A DNA stretch of 64,000 nucleotides from contig CAWBQO010000003.1 of NCBI GenBank assembly GCA_963790965.1, positions 744,001 to 808,000 on the forward strand, given 5' to 3'. This DNA comes from CAWBQO01 sp963790965 (GTDB lineage Bacteria > Bacteroidota > Rhodothermia > Rhodothermales > DASSAV01). The notes beneath the pieces are model-generated. The model made no database searches and was not told the DNA's origin. It worked only from the letters and a program-made list of their open reading frames with translations. Made by a program: the position numbers and the translations under genes. Position 1 is the stretch's first letter. Each line of letters opens with the position of its first letter. Of the stretch, positions 53,551 through 62,449 are shown in pieces.

Positions 53551-53982
53551 TCAGCCGCGCCCGCTTATGAACGGCTTCTCGTTGCCCAGCGCAGGGTCGA
53601 AGTCCAGCGAGGCCGAGTTGATGCAGTAGCGTTCGCCGGTCGGTCGCGGACCGTCGGGGAACACGTGCCCGAGGTGTGCCCCGCAGTGGGAACAATGAAC
53701 TTCCGTGCGGCGCATTCCGTGGGAGCGGTCCTCCTCCTTCTCGACGTTTTCAGCGCCAATAGGCTCGAAGAAGCTTGGCCATCCGCTCCCCGACTCGAAC
53801 TTCGTGTCCGAGCTAAAGACCGGTGTTCCGCAAGCCACACACCGGTAAACACCGGGTTCCTTGTGGTTCCAATACTTGCCCGTAAAGGCAGGCTCCGTTC
53901 CTTTCTCCCTCGTCACGCGGTACTGCTCCGGCGTAAGCTCCCGCGCCCATTCTTCATTCGACTTCGTTATCTTCTGCGACAT
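53551..53982 (-). CDS. msrB: Peptide methionine (R)-S-oxide reductase
   Basis: 143 residues. The catalytic Cys120 lies in ERYCINSASLDF, and four zinc-binding Cys (48, 51, 97 and 100) form two CxxC pairs. The sequence GSGWPSFFEPI is a further family hallmark. It reduces methionine-R-sulfoxide in proteins. It has no signal peptide. Convergent with hmgA at a gap of 9 bp. Confidence 0.96.
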   Translation of the reverse strand: MSQKITKSNEEWARELTPEQYRVTREKGTEPAFTGKYWNHKEPGVYRCVACGTPVFSSDTKFESGSGWPSFFEPIGAENVEKEEDRSHGMRRTEVHCSHCGAHLGHVFPDGPRPTGERYCINSASLDFDPALGNEKPFISGRG

Positions 53983-54083
53983 TAGCGTAACCGTGGTTCC
54001 GGGCTGGTTCGTTGAACTTATCCGGTTACACAGGTAAACGGCCTCCGTCGTTCCTGCCCTTGTCTATTGCCAACTATTGACGC

Positions 54084-54887
54084 ATGTTTTCAGAAAGGCT
54101 ACGGAGTATCCAATCGGAGCGGCGTTCTCTGCTTTGCATCGGGCTTGATCCGGACATGGATAAACTGCCGTCTCACCTCCAAAAGGAGCCGGTGGTGGAG
54201 GCCGTGCGGGCCTTCTTGTGGGACATTATAGATGCAACGGCCGATTACGCTTGTGCCTTCAAGCCGAATTTCGCCTTCTTTGAACGTCTCGGCCCGGATG
54301 GTTGGCGGTTACTCTATGACACCGTTGCCCGCATTCCGAAAGGCATCATCACGGTCGCTGACGCCAAGCGCGGGGACATTGGAAACTCGTCGCGGTTTTA
54401 TGCGGAGGCGATCTTTGACAGTATGGGGTTCGACGCCGTGACCGTGTCCCCGTACATGGGCGAGGATTCCGTGCTGCCGTTTCTGCAGCATCCCGGTCGC
54501 GCTGCCTTTGTCCTGGCGCGAACGTCCAATCCAGGTGCGGCCGATTTCCAGGAGCGCAGGGTCGGCGATGCGACGCTCTATGAAGAAGTAGCGCGAAAGG
54601 CGGCGGCATGGAGCGCGTCCGCTCCGGGGGAGGCGGGCCTCGTGGTCGGGGCGACCTCGCCGGAGTCTCTCCTTCGGTTGCGCACGCTCTGTCCGACGCT
54701 TCCGTTTCTGATCCCGGGAATAGGCGCGCAGGGTGGCGACATAGACTCGATTCGAGCCGTGGCAACTGAGGACGCTGCCGTGCTCGTCAACAGCTCCCGT
54801 GCCATTCTGTACGCTTCCGAAGGGCGCGACTTTGCCGAGGGCGCGCGCGCTGCCGCCCTCTCGGCGCGCGACGCGCTGAACGTGTGA
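54084..54887 (+). CDS. pyrF: Orotidine 5'-phosphate decarboxylase (type 2)
   Basis: 267 residues. Start LLCIGLDPDMDKLP and the catalytic tract TVADAKRGDIGNSS (with the Asp-Lys-Asp network) identify pyrF; GIGAQGGD and VNSSRAILYASEG close the phosphate-binding loop. Length and order match the type 2 branch. It makes UMP, the last step of pyrimidine synthesis; pyrC is elsewhere in the window. DUF2851 follows on the same strand. Confidence 0.95.
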   Translation: MFSERLRSIQSERRSLLCIGLDPDMDKLPSHLQKEPVVEAVRAFLWDIIDATADYACAFKPNFAFFERLGPDGWRLLYDTVARIPKGIITVADAKRGDIGNSSRFYAEAIFDSMGFDAVTVSPYMGEDSVLPFLQHPGRAAFVLARTSNPGAADFQERRVGDATLYEEVARKAAAWSASAPGEAGLVVGATSPESLLRLRTLCPTLPFLIPGIGAQGGDIDSIRAVATEDAAVLVNSSRAILYASEGRDFAEGARAAALSARDALNV

Positions 54888-54975
54888 TGCGCTGAATGGG
54901 TAGCGTGATCGGGTAGGTTTGGCGAGGGCACAGGTCTGTGGGATAGCGGCCGGGCGAGTGCGCGGCTGCCGTACG

Positions 54976-56436
54976 ATGGGCAACCGCTCGACCATGCAGC
55001 CGGCCACTTGCGAAAACACACTGCCACTTTTCTACGCTGCGGACGCGGACGTCTTTAGCGTTGCACTGCACGAGCCGCCGGGTGGAACAGGCGGCGTTCC
55101 CGAAGCGCTCGTTCAGGATATATGGGCGGCGCAGCGTTTCCATGCGTTCGCCGCAACCACGACCGAGGGCGAGGCCGTGCAGGTTCTCGACCCCGGCAGG
55201 CTGAACACAGATGCAGGACCCGATTTCCGCGGTGCGCACGTCCGCATAGGAAATCAGCTCTGGATCGGCGACGTTGAGGTTCACCTCTCGTCCGCCATTT
55301 GGAACACCCATCGGCACGGCTCCGACCCGCATTACAACAGCGTCGTGCTCCATGTCGTACTCGACGCCGACGGGGAGACCGGGCGATTGTGCCGCGAGGA
55401 TGGCAGCGTTCTGCCGGAACTGGCGCTGTCGGGTATTTTGCAAGCGCCGGTGCGGCAGTTGCTCCACCGGTTCTTCCGTGAACGCCCGGCCGGCACGCTG
55501 CCATGCAGGGATACGTGGCGCCGGCTGACGAACGGCCGGCGGGAGGAATGGCTCGAACAACTCGGCTGGGAGCGCCTCCTGGAGAAACAATCCCGTTTTC
55601 GGTCGGCGCTCCAGCAGGACCGCGCGCCCGAAGACCTTCTGTACGAACTTGTCTTCTCTGCGCTCGGCTACGCGCGGAACAGCCAATCCATGTCCGAACT
55701 GGCGCGCCGCCTTCCTCTCCGCCGGCTCCGCGCCGTCCATGGAGAACTGGCCGTGGAGGCGCTCTTGTTCGGCGTCTCCGGACTCTTGCCCGAGGTAAAG
55801 GGGCTGCTTCAGGCGGACCGCGCATCGGTCGACTACGTCATGAAACTGCGCGAGGAGTTCGAGCGGCTGCGCGGCACCTACGAGCTTGTACCCATGGCCC
55901 GAACGGCGTGGACGTTCTTCCGGCTGCGCCCAAACAACTTCCCGACCGTGCGGATCGCTCAGGCGGCGGCCCTCCTGCGAAGCGATCCGCCCGGGCTATT
56001 GCGCGCCGGCCCGATCGAGCGTCTTTTCGAGGCGCTGACGCGCAGAAACTCTCTGCACGCGCTGCGGCGCGAGTTTGCGGCCGAGCCATCCGCCTTCTGG
56101 AACGATCACGTTCAGATGGACCGGCCGTCGCACGTCGCGAGCGCGCGCATCGGCAAACAGAGGATCGACGCGCTCCTTATGAATGTCGTCGCTCCGCTGC
56201 TTCTGACCTTTGCGCCCGAAAATGGCAGTCCGCTGACGGCGGAGTTCATACTGGGCCTCATGAGAAAGATGCCGGCTGAGCGAGACGAGGTCACACGCAG
56301 CCTGTCCACCGGCGATTGGAAGCCGCGCAACGCCCTGCAAAGCCAGGGTATGCACCGGCTCTCCCGCGACTGGTGCCTTCCCGGACGATGCCTGAGCTGC
56401 GAGATCGGCACCCGAGCGCTCGCCGGGCTGTCTTAA
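54976..56436 (+). CDS. DUF2851 family protein
   Basis: 486 residues from ATG 54976 (ATG 54994 is an equally good alternative; further upstream starts overlap poorly conserved sequence). Family features are DIWAAQRF near the start, GRLNTDAGPDFRGAHVRIGNQLWIGDVEVHLSSAIWNTHRHGSDPHYNSVVLHVVLDAD, here quoted only in part, and a C-terminal PGRCLSCEIG. DUF2851 is common in Bacteroidota and of unknown function; the D-x-E-x-H pattern (GDVEVH) recalls nuclease-like folds, but this is a guess. Follows pyrF. Confidence 0.85.
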   Translation: MGNRSTMQPATCENTLPLFYAADADVFSVALHEPPGGTGGVPEALVQDIWAAQRFHAFAATTTEGEAVQVLDPGRLNTDAGPDFRGAHVRIGNQLWIGDVEVHLSSAIWNTHRHGSDPHYNSVVLHVVLDADGETGRLCREDGSVLPELALSGILQAPVRQLLHRFFRERPAGTLPCRDTWRRLTNGRREEWLEQLGWERLLEKQSRFRSALQQDRAPEDLLYELVFSALGYARNSQSMSELARRLPLRRLRAVHGELAVEALLFGVSGLLPEVKGLLQADRASVDYVMKLREEFERLRGTYELVPMARTAWTFFRLRPNNFPTVRIAQAAALLRSDPPGLLRAGPIERLFEALTRRNSLHALRREFAAEPSAFWNDHVQMDRPSHVASARIGKQRIDALLMNVVAPLLLTFAPENGSPLTAEFILGLMRKMPAERDEVTRSLSTGDWKPRNALQSQGMHRLSRDWCLPGRCLSCEIGTRALAGLS

Positions 56437-56609
56437 ATGGTGATCATAATACGCTGTTGAAAATGAGCGTGGCATCAGAGGCGGGTTGAATGGAATCAAC
56501 AGCGAACCAACGCAAGGCTGAGATGCTGCGCTGCGCCGGCACGACACGCGGGGAGGGCGCTGCCTTTCTTGTGGTCCCAGCGCTGCCGTCATCCTCCGCC
56601 CCACCCCCC

Positions 56610-56756
56610 GGCTGTCATCCTGAACGAAGTGAAGGATCTGTTTTCCTTCGCAGCCTGAGACTCTACGGTGCGCCCGCAAGACTCGTTGGCAAACTTCTGC
56701 CTGTCAGGTACCCACCCCGTTCCCGCCGCCTCTGCTCTCCCAGAGTGTCATCCCGA
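56610..56756 (+). repeat. 147-bp repeat, copy 1
   Basis: Runs from GGCTGTCATCCTGAACGAAG to CAGAGTGTCATCCCGA. It matches copy 2 (56922-57068) base for base except for about three substitutions, without gaps. It starts with the family 2 motif GTCATCCTGAACGAAGTGAA and ends with a second GTCATCC, so the unit is bounded by the motif. Confidence 0.9.
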
Positions 56757-56921
56757 ATACACAAAGCCGGGCGAAACACATAGACGCAGAGGCGCAAAGG
56801 CGCAGAGGGCTTATTGGCGTGCGCGTAAACGCGGAGAAGGGCGCGTTGCAAGTCGGGGCAGCGGCACGGTATATCATGCCCCCACAAAGTCTCAACCTTC
56901 CATCGTCCTCCCGACTCCCCC

Positions 56922-57068
56922 GGCTGTCATCCTGAACGAGGTGAAGGATCTGTTTTCCTTCGCAGCCTGAGACTCTACGGTGCGCCCGCAAGACTCGCTG
57001 GCAAACTTCTGCCTGTCAGGTACCCATCCCGTTCCCGCCGCCTCTGCTCTCCCAGAGTGTCATCCCGA
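56922..57068 (+). repeat. 147-bp repeat, copy 2
   Basis: Direct repeat of 56610-56756, offset 312 bp. The differences seen are A to G in the GAACGAAGTG motif, T to C in CTCGTTGGC, and C to T in CCCACCCCG. The near-identity indicates recent duplication or gene conversion. Confidence 0.9.
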
Positions 57069-57199
57069 CCAAGGCGGCGCAACCGACCCTCATCATGAAT
57101 CCACCTCATCCGCCGCCGCGCGGAGGGACCTCCTAACCCGAGCAGAGAATAACCACTGGCTCCCGCGCCGCTCCCTACGTGCGCATTCTTCGCCTCCTC

Positions 57200-57267
57200 G
57201 TCCTCCTGAGCGTACTAAGGATCTGTGCTTGCGGCGGCCTGAGATGCTTCGCTTCGCTCAGCATGAC
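57200..57267 (+). repeat. Palindromic family 2 unit
   Basis: Left arm GTCCTCCTGAGCG...AAGGATCT (57200-57224) and right arm GAGATGCTTCGCTTCGCTCA followed by GCATGAC (57241-57267) are imperfect inverted copies; the spacer is 16 bases. This is the same arrangement as at 30791-30858. The two would form a long hairpin in RNA. Confidence 0.7.
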
Positions 57268-57330
57268 ACGCGGGGAGGGTGCTGCTTGTATCATTCTCCT
57301 CTCTCTACTCCACACTCCGAAACACCAGGG

Positions 57331-57436
57331 TGTCATCCTGAACGAAGTGAAGGATCTGTTTTCCTTCGCAGCCTGAGACTCGATGGTGTGCCCGCAAGAC
57401 TTGGTGCGACGTTCTGCCTTTCAGGTACCCGTCCCA
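57331..57436 (+). repeat. Diverged copy of the 147-bp repeat
   Basis: TGTCATCCTGAACGAAGTGA through GTTTTCCTTCGCAGCCTGAG is identical to copy 1; downstream it keeps CCCGCAAGACT and TTCTGCC..TCAGGTACCC but has many substitutions. A truncated and older relative of the two long units. Confidence 0.8.
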
Positions 57437-57465
57437 TCCCCCCTTTCTCCGGTCACCCCCCGGCC

Positions 57466-57491
57466 GTCATCCTGAACACGGTGAAGGATCT
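57466..57491 (+). repeat. Short family 2 motif
   Basis: GTCATCCTGAACACGGTGAA followed by GGATCT; the left arm alone of the family 2 palindrome, with three changes in the GAAGT stretch. It lies 30 bases beyond the diverged copy and is the last one in the cluster. Confidence 0.7.
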
Positions 57492-57869
57492 ACCCTCCCC
57501 GGCTGCTATTAGGCTGTCGAAGTATGGCGAACACGTACCTGTCGCCAATGCCTGCATAAGTTAACTGAACAGGCTCTTCAGACATATCCATCCCCTCAAG
57601 GCGAGCTTCTCTGGAGAGGTCGGAGCATCTGCTGCTTTCTTGAAAAAAAAAGAATTTCACGTTAAGCTTCAAACAACAACATGTTCATGATCGCTTGTCT
57701 AATCCAATGCACCGCTACCAGTCGGGCGCACGGCCGCGGTTCGGTATGTAAACTTTAACTTGGCTGCGAACAGCCGATACAGCAAGAAGTGGGTTCGCTT
57801 CAGGCAAGGCGAACTCGGAGACACAACGCATCTCCACAAGAGCGGCTGCCCATAGCCATCGAGTATGTT

Positions 57870-58760
57870 ATGACCGAGTCCATTCCTGCTACCCGCTTTG
57901 CACAGGTCCCGGACCTTGAACTGCGCTTTCCTCCCCTGCCGACGACGGTGGTCGAGGTCTCGCGCCTGCTATCCGACAAAGTGGAAGTGCCGGACACATT
58001 TCGCCTCGTGGAGGTGGTGAACCACGATCCGGTGGTTGCGGCCTCCGTGCTGCGGCGCATCAACTCGGCCTATTACGGCATGAGGAGGCTCATCGCCGAT
58101 GTGCGCAAAGCCGTTTTTCTCCTCGGATTTCTTGAAGTCAGCAACATCGTTCTCACCGCGGGTATGCTGCGCCTGAAGGAGTCGCTTTCCTCTGCCGAAC
58201 AAGAAGAAATCTTCACCCAGGTTATCCGCACGAGCGTCTGCGCGGCGTTCTTCTCGCAGGAAATGGCGCTCTTCGCCTCGCTCAAGTCGCAGCCGACGGC
58301 GTTCTCCGCCGGACTGCTCCATTCCATCGGACGGCTCGTGCTGCTCTACAATAAGCCGCATGATTATGAAGCCCTCTGGTGGACGCGCGACGACGGGTTT
58401 GCGCCTTCCATCGAGAGCGAAACCCTCATCTTCGGCGTCGACCATGCCCGTCTGGGCGCGCAGGCTACGCAGAAGTGGAACTTGCCCGATGCCATCGTGG
58501 AGGTTGTGAGCCACTACAATTCGCCCGAAGAGATTCAAGATGTGGACGTGCGCCTTCTCGCAGTTGCCGTCGCGATGTCCGTATCCGCCGCAGAGCGGGT
58601 GTGCCTTTCAGGACGCAAAGCGCCCACCGGCGTCGCCGATGAAGCGCTCATCGCGGCGTTTGCAAAAGAGACGGGTATTGCGCCCGCCGCCGTCGTGGAG
58701 CGACTCGAATCGCTGCGCGCAAAAACGCCGGGCCTCCTGGACGCGATGATGCAGGAATAG
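57870..58760 (+). CDS. HDOD-domain protein
   Basis: 296 residues from ATG 57870. The HDOD domain covers most of the protein: LPPLPTTVVEVSRLL-like start (LRFPPLPTTVVEVSRLL), NHDPVVAASVLRRINSAYYG, VFLLGFLEVSNIVLTAG, and SAGLLHSIGRLVLLYNKP with the H-x-x-G-R variant of the HD motif, then VDHARLGAQATQKWNLPDAI. HDOD proteins are non-catalytic HD relatives found in signalling, often near c-di-GMP or chemotaxis proteins. No partner is adjacent. It follows the large repeat region. Confidence 0.85.
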   Translation: MTESIPATRFAQVPDLELRFPPLPTTVVEVSRLLSDKVEVPDTFRLVEVVNHDPVVAASVLRRINSAYYGMRRLIADVRKAVFLLGFLEVSNIVLTAGMLRLKESLSSAEQEEIFTQVIRTSVCAAFFSQEMALFASLKSQPTAFSAGLLHSIGRLVLLYNKPHDYEALWWTRDDGFAPSIESETLIFGVDHARLGAQATQKWNLPDAIVEVVSHYNSPEEIQDVDVRLLAVAVAMSVSAAERVCLSGRKAPTGVADEALIAAFAKETGIAPAAVVERLESLRAKTPGLLDAMMQE

Positions 58761-58862
58761 CGTCGGGGCTTTCGTTTCAGGCGTTTTGCAACCCCGAGAC
58801 GTGTGGGGCTGATGCAGCGGCGTACCTTGCCGGTGTAATCTGAACAGCCCGAACAAGCCTCT

Positions 58863-61364
58863 ATGACCAAGTTGCGGCACCTGCTCGTCCTACTGACGGT
58901 ACTCTTTCTTGCCGCCAATCCCCTTTACGGCCAGTCCGAAAGCGCCATTACCGTGCGCGATCTGCTCAATGTGCGGCAGATCGATGCCGTGGAAATTTCT
59001 CCCTCCGGGCGGTATGCCGCCCACGTGGTGACCAGGGCGGAAGAGGATCTGAGCGCGCCCGAGGCGCGATATTACTACCGCTCCCGCATCTATCTGGCCC
59101 CGATCGGTGGCGCGGAGGATGCTTACCCGATCACGCGCAGCGACGAGGATGCGTCGCAGCCCGCCTGGCACCCTGACGGTGACTACCTCGCGTTCGTGCG
59201 CCCCGTCGACGGCTTGCCCCAGGTCTTTGTGCTCCCTCTCGACGGAGGCGAGGCTTTTCAGCTGACGAAAGAGCCTTTCGGCGCGGAGACGCCCCTGTGG
59301 TCGCCGGACGGCAGCAGCATGCTTTATGCGTCCGTTCTACCCGATTCTGTTCTGCGGCGGCAACAAAGTCGCGGGCCGTCGTGGGATGACGAACGTCCCT
59401 CCGGCAGCCGCCGCGGATCCCTCTCGGCGAGTCCGACGGGGACGCTCCCTCAGATTCAGGCGTGGCTGGATGCCAACGCCCGACGCCAGGACCCGCTCGT
59501 GACCACGCGGCTCAACATCCAGGGCGAAACGGATGCGGCGTTCGATCTCGCTTACCGGCAGTTGTTCGTGATCGACGCGAAAGAGGGGGCCGCGTCGCGG
59601 CAGATCACCGGCGGGTTTTATGCGCATGAAGGGGGCACGTGGGCAGACGGCGGCGAGAAGGTGATTTTCAGCGCCAACCGCGACGCGAAGCAGCATCCCG
59701 ACCGGGTGCAAGCGCGCGACCTTTTCTCCGTGGATGTGGCCTCCGGGGCCGTTCAGCGCGTCCTTCACCTCGACGACTATATCCTTTCGGACCCGCTGGG
59801 GTCGCCCGACGGTAGCGCCGTGGCGTTTCGCGCCCGCCGCATCGACAGCCTCGGTTTTGCTGAAACCGAACTGGGTGTGCTGGACCTCTCCGCAGGATTG
59901 CCTTTCCACTGGCTGACGGACGGCTTCGACCGGAGTGTCGGCTCGGTGCGGTGGTCGGCAAACGGGTGGCATCTGTACTTTACCGCCGCGTCCGACGGTG
60001 CCGTGCCGCTCTACCGCGTGAACGTTTATGACGTTCCGGAGCCGACCGCCGGTACGCTCGACCGTACTGTTGCGGCAGCGATGGACAGCGCCGTAGCGGA
60101 TTTGGACCATATCCGGCAACTCGACCTGCCGGCTGATTCAACACTGCCTGTTCTGGAAGACGCAACAATCGAATTTGCGACGCTCGAAGACACGTTGGGC
60201 ACGGAGTCGCCCTACCTGATCGAGCAGCTGACGGACCTTTCGGGCGGCGTCACGTCTTTCGACGTAAGCGCCGGACGGGTCGTGTACGTTCGCACCGATC
60301 CCACCAACCCGTTCGAACTGTACGCGGCCGACGCGCGGCTCACATCCCCCCGTCGAATAACGACGCACAATGCTTCCTGGCTCGCCGACCGCCGGCTGAG
60401 CACTCCGAAGGCCTTCTCGCTCCGCCTGGACTCGCTGCAGATTCCCTACTGGATCATGCCCCCGACGGGCCTGGTAGAGGGCACTACGTATCCGCTCCTC
60501 TTGGAGATACACGGTGGGCCGGCAGCCATGTGGGGGCCGGGCGAGGCAACCATGTGGCTGGAGTTCCAGCTTTTTGCCGCACGCGGGTTCGGGATCGTGT
60601 TCGCCAACCCGAGAGGGTCCGGCGGCTATGGACAAGCGTTCCGCCAGGCCAACTATCAAGATTGGGGCACCGGCCCGGCCGCCGATGTGCTTGCGGCGGT
60701 GGATGCCGCGTCTCGCCTTTCGTGGGTTGATCCCGAGCGACTGGCCGTCACCGGCGGCTCTTACGGCGGGTATCTTACCGCGTGGATCATTGCCCACGAT
60801 CATCGCTTCCGGGCCGCCGTAGCGCAGCGCGGCGTGTACGACCTTCCCACCTTCTTTGGCGAAGGAAATGCGTGGCGGCTCGTGCCGCAGCAGTTCGGCG
60901 GTTTTCCGTGGGAGCGAAGCGTTGCGGGAGTGCTGGACGAGGTGCCGGCCGACACCGCCGCCGTCTTCTCGCTCCCTCAGCCGCAGCCGTCCGAATCTGC
61001 CGAACTGGATTCTGTGGGCATCACGCCTAACTTCGACGAAGCAACGGCAGAAGTCTTGCCGCTGACGCAAGCAGAGGAGCCGGCGGTAAGGCGTTCGCCG
61101 TGGGAGATCCTGCTTCAGAACTCCCCGATCACCTACGTCGATTCCATTCGAACACCGCTGCTCATCATCCATGGAGCACGCGATTACCGAACCGGAATCG
61201 CGCAGAGCGAAATGCTTTACCGCAGCCTGAAGGTGCTCGGCCGTCCCGTGGAGTACGCCCGCTACCCGGACGCGGGCCATGAGCTTTCGAGGTCCGGCGA
61301 CCCGCTGCAGCGCATGGACCGGCTGCTCCGCATCTACGAGTTCATTGCGCGCAATATCGAATAG
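58863..61364 (+). CDS. Secreted S9 prolyl oligopeptidase-type peptidase with an in-frame insert
   Basis: 833 residues with a signal peptide (LLVLLTVLFLAANPLYGQ). A seven-bladed propeller (for example LWSPDGSSMLYASV and WHPDGDYLAFVRP) precedes the alpha/beta hydrolase: nucleophile in GGSYGG (Ser633), Asp774 in HGARDYRTG and His806 in PDAGHELSR. After FPWE (residue 684) an acidic 64-residue segment runs to a second PWE (residues 746-748), where relatives go straight on to the following helix. It probably cleaves or transfers acyl-peptides in the periplasm. Alone between HDOD and folD genes, same strand. Confidence 0.9.
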   Translation: MTKLRHLLVLLTVLFLAANPLYGQSESAITVRDLLNVRQIDAVEISPSGRYAAHVVTRAEEDLSAPEARYYYRSRIYLAPIGGAEDAYPITRSDEDASQPAWHPDGDYLAFVRPVDGLPQVFVLPLDGGEAFQLTKEPFGAETPLWSPDGSSMLYASVLPDSVLRRQQSRGPSWDDERPSGSRRGSLSASPTGTLPQIQAWLDANARRQDPLVTTRLNIQGETDAAFDLAYRQLFVIDAKEGAASRQITGGFYAHEGGTWADGGEKVIFSANRDAKQHPDRVQARDLFSVDVASGAVQRVLHLDDYILSDPLGSPDGSAVAFRARRIDSLGFAETELGVLDLSAGLPFHWLTDGFDRSVGSVRWSANGWHLYFTAASDGAVPLYRVNVYDVPEPTAGTLDRTVAAAMDSAVADLDHIRQLDLPADSTLPVLEDATIEFATLEDTLGTESPYLIEQLTDLSGGVTSFDVSAGRVVYVRTDPTNPFELYAADARLTSPRRITTHNASWLADRRLSTPKAFSLRLDSLQIPYWIMPPTGLVEGTTYPLLLEIHGGPAAMWGPGEATMWLEFQLFAARGFGIVFANPRGSGGYGQAFRQANYQDWGTGPAADVLAAVDAASRLSWVDPERLAVTGGSYGGYLTAWIIAHDHRFRAAVAQRGVYDLPTFFGEGNAWRLVPQQFGGFPWERSVAGVLDEVPADTAAVFSLPQPQPSESAELDSVGITPNFDEATAEVLPLTQAEEPAVRRSPWEILLQNSPITYVDSIRTPLLIIHGARDYRTGIAQSEMLYRSLKVLGRPVEYARYPDAGHELSRSGDPLQRMDRLLRIYEFIARNIE

Positions 61365-61431
61365 AAGGCTGCCGCTCCTTTCATTGTTCACGGAACGCGG
61401 GAGCGGTTATAGGACGGCTGCCGTATTTTCC

Positions 61432-62364
61432 ATGAACCCGCCCTTACCCACCCTCCGACCCTACCCCGTGGCTCAGATCATAGACGGCACTGCTATTGCC
61501 GCTGCCGTGCGCGCCGACGTGCGCGAGCAAGTTCTTGCCCGAACAGCCCTTGGACGGCGCGCGCCCTTCCTCTCGGTCGTTCTCGTCGGCGAAGACCCGG
61601 CCTCGGCGTCCTACGTGCGCGGCAAGGCCAAAGCCTGCGCCGAAGCGGGCATCGGCAGCGATACGCTGACCTTCGACGCATCGCTGACGGAGGAGAAGCT
61701 TCTTCGCGTGATCGCCGGCCTCAATAGGGACTCAAAGGTCGACGGCATCCTCGTTCAACTGCCGCTCCCCTCGCATATCGACGAGGCCAAAGTCATTCGC
61801 GCCATTGACCCCGATAAAGACGTGGATGGCTTTCATCCGGTAAACGTGGGCCGGATGACGATCGGGCAACCAGGCTTTGTCTCTGCGACACCGGCGGGCG
61901 TGATGGAGTTGCTGCAACGAACCGGAATCGAGATTCGCGGCGCACATGCGGTCATCATCGGGCGCTCGAACATCGTTGGCCGGCCGCTTTCGATTCTGCT
62001 TTCGCGGCAGGGCACAGACGCTACCGTGACGGTTTGCCACAGCCGGACGCGCGATCTGCCGTCGATATCCCGGCAGGCGGACATACTCATCGCCGCCATC
62101 GGGCGGGCGGGATTCGTGACGGCCGATATGGTGAAGAGCGGCGCGTGCGTCATCGATGTGGGCATTAACCGCGTCGAAGATGCTGCGCGGCCTCGCGGAT
62201 ACCGGCTCGTGGGGGATGTTGATTTTGAAGCCGTTCGCGAAAAAGCGGGCTGGATTACACCGGTCCCCGGCGGGGTTGGGCCTATGACCATCGCCGTGCT
62301 GCTGAAGAACACCCTGCTTGCGGCCGTGTGGGCTGAGCAGCGACGGGAAACCGGCGGCGGATGA
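61432..62364 (+). CDS. folD: Methylenetetrahydrofolate dehydrogenase / cyclohydrolase
   Basis: 310 residues from ATG 61432. GTG 61468 would give AQIIDGTAIAAAVRADVREQ, the classic FolD start, at 298 residues, and may be the true start. Signatures are VGEDPASASYVRGKAKAC (catalytic Lys), VDGILVQLPLPSHID, DKDVDGFHPVN, TPAGVMELLQRTGI, GRSNIVGRPLSILL and the closing TPVPGGVGPMT. It interconverts methylene-, methenyl- and formyl-tetrahydrofolate with NADP. A short stem-loop lies between the S9 gene and it (arms near 61372 and 61400). ctaA follows. Confidence 0.95.
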   Translation: MNPPLPTLRPYPVAQIIDGTAIAAAVRADVREQVLARTALGRRAPFLSVVLVGEDPASASYVRGKAKACAEAGIGSDTLTFDASLTEEKLLRVIAGLNRDSKVDGILVQLPLPSHIDEAKVIRAIDPDKDVDGFHPVNVGRMTIGQPGFVSATPAGVMELLQRTGIEIRGAHAVIIGRSNIVGRPLSILLSRQGTDATVTVCHSRTRDLPSISRQADILIAAIGRAGFVTADMVKSGACVIDVGINRVEDAARPRGYRLVGDVDFEAVREKAGWITPVPGGVGPMTIAVLLKNTLLAAVWAEQRRETGGG

Positions 62365-62449
62365 TGCCGTTCGTTCTGCAATGATGCATGCGGCCGCTCG
62401 TTCTTACGCGGTGCGCCGCCCTGTCCAACGCGCAATCCGTTCCTTTACC

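Larger units (their letters stand above)
56437..57869. other. Large repeat-rich intergenic region
   Basis: The largest gene-free stretch (1.4 kb). It contains two nearly identical 147-bp units (56610-56756 and 56922-57068), two shorter related units at 57331-57436 and 57466-57491, a palindromic unit at 57200-57267 and a related right-arm piece near 56518. The segment 57600-57720 is more AT-rich than its surroundings. Frames within it are shadows of the repeats; the upstream extension of the HDOD gene to 57789 is also not supported. Confidence 0.75.

Noticed and set aside
56610..57491. Possible CRISPR array, because several similar units recur in 1 kb.
   Set aside because: Units are long, unequal and irregularly spaced, there are no 25-40 bp unique spacers, and no cas genes lie nearby.
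57490..57672. 60-codon minus-strand frame in the repeat region.
   Set aside because: It begins in an A-rich run, runs into the last repeat motif, and has no recognisable domain. A remnant of a former gene cannot be excluded, but evidence is too weak to annotate.
61372..61406. Short stem-loop (CCGCTCC and GGAGCGG) after the S9 peptidase gene as a terminator.
   Set aside because: The stem is only 7 bp with a 21-base loop and no T-run, so I noted it under folD and did not annotate it separately.
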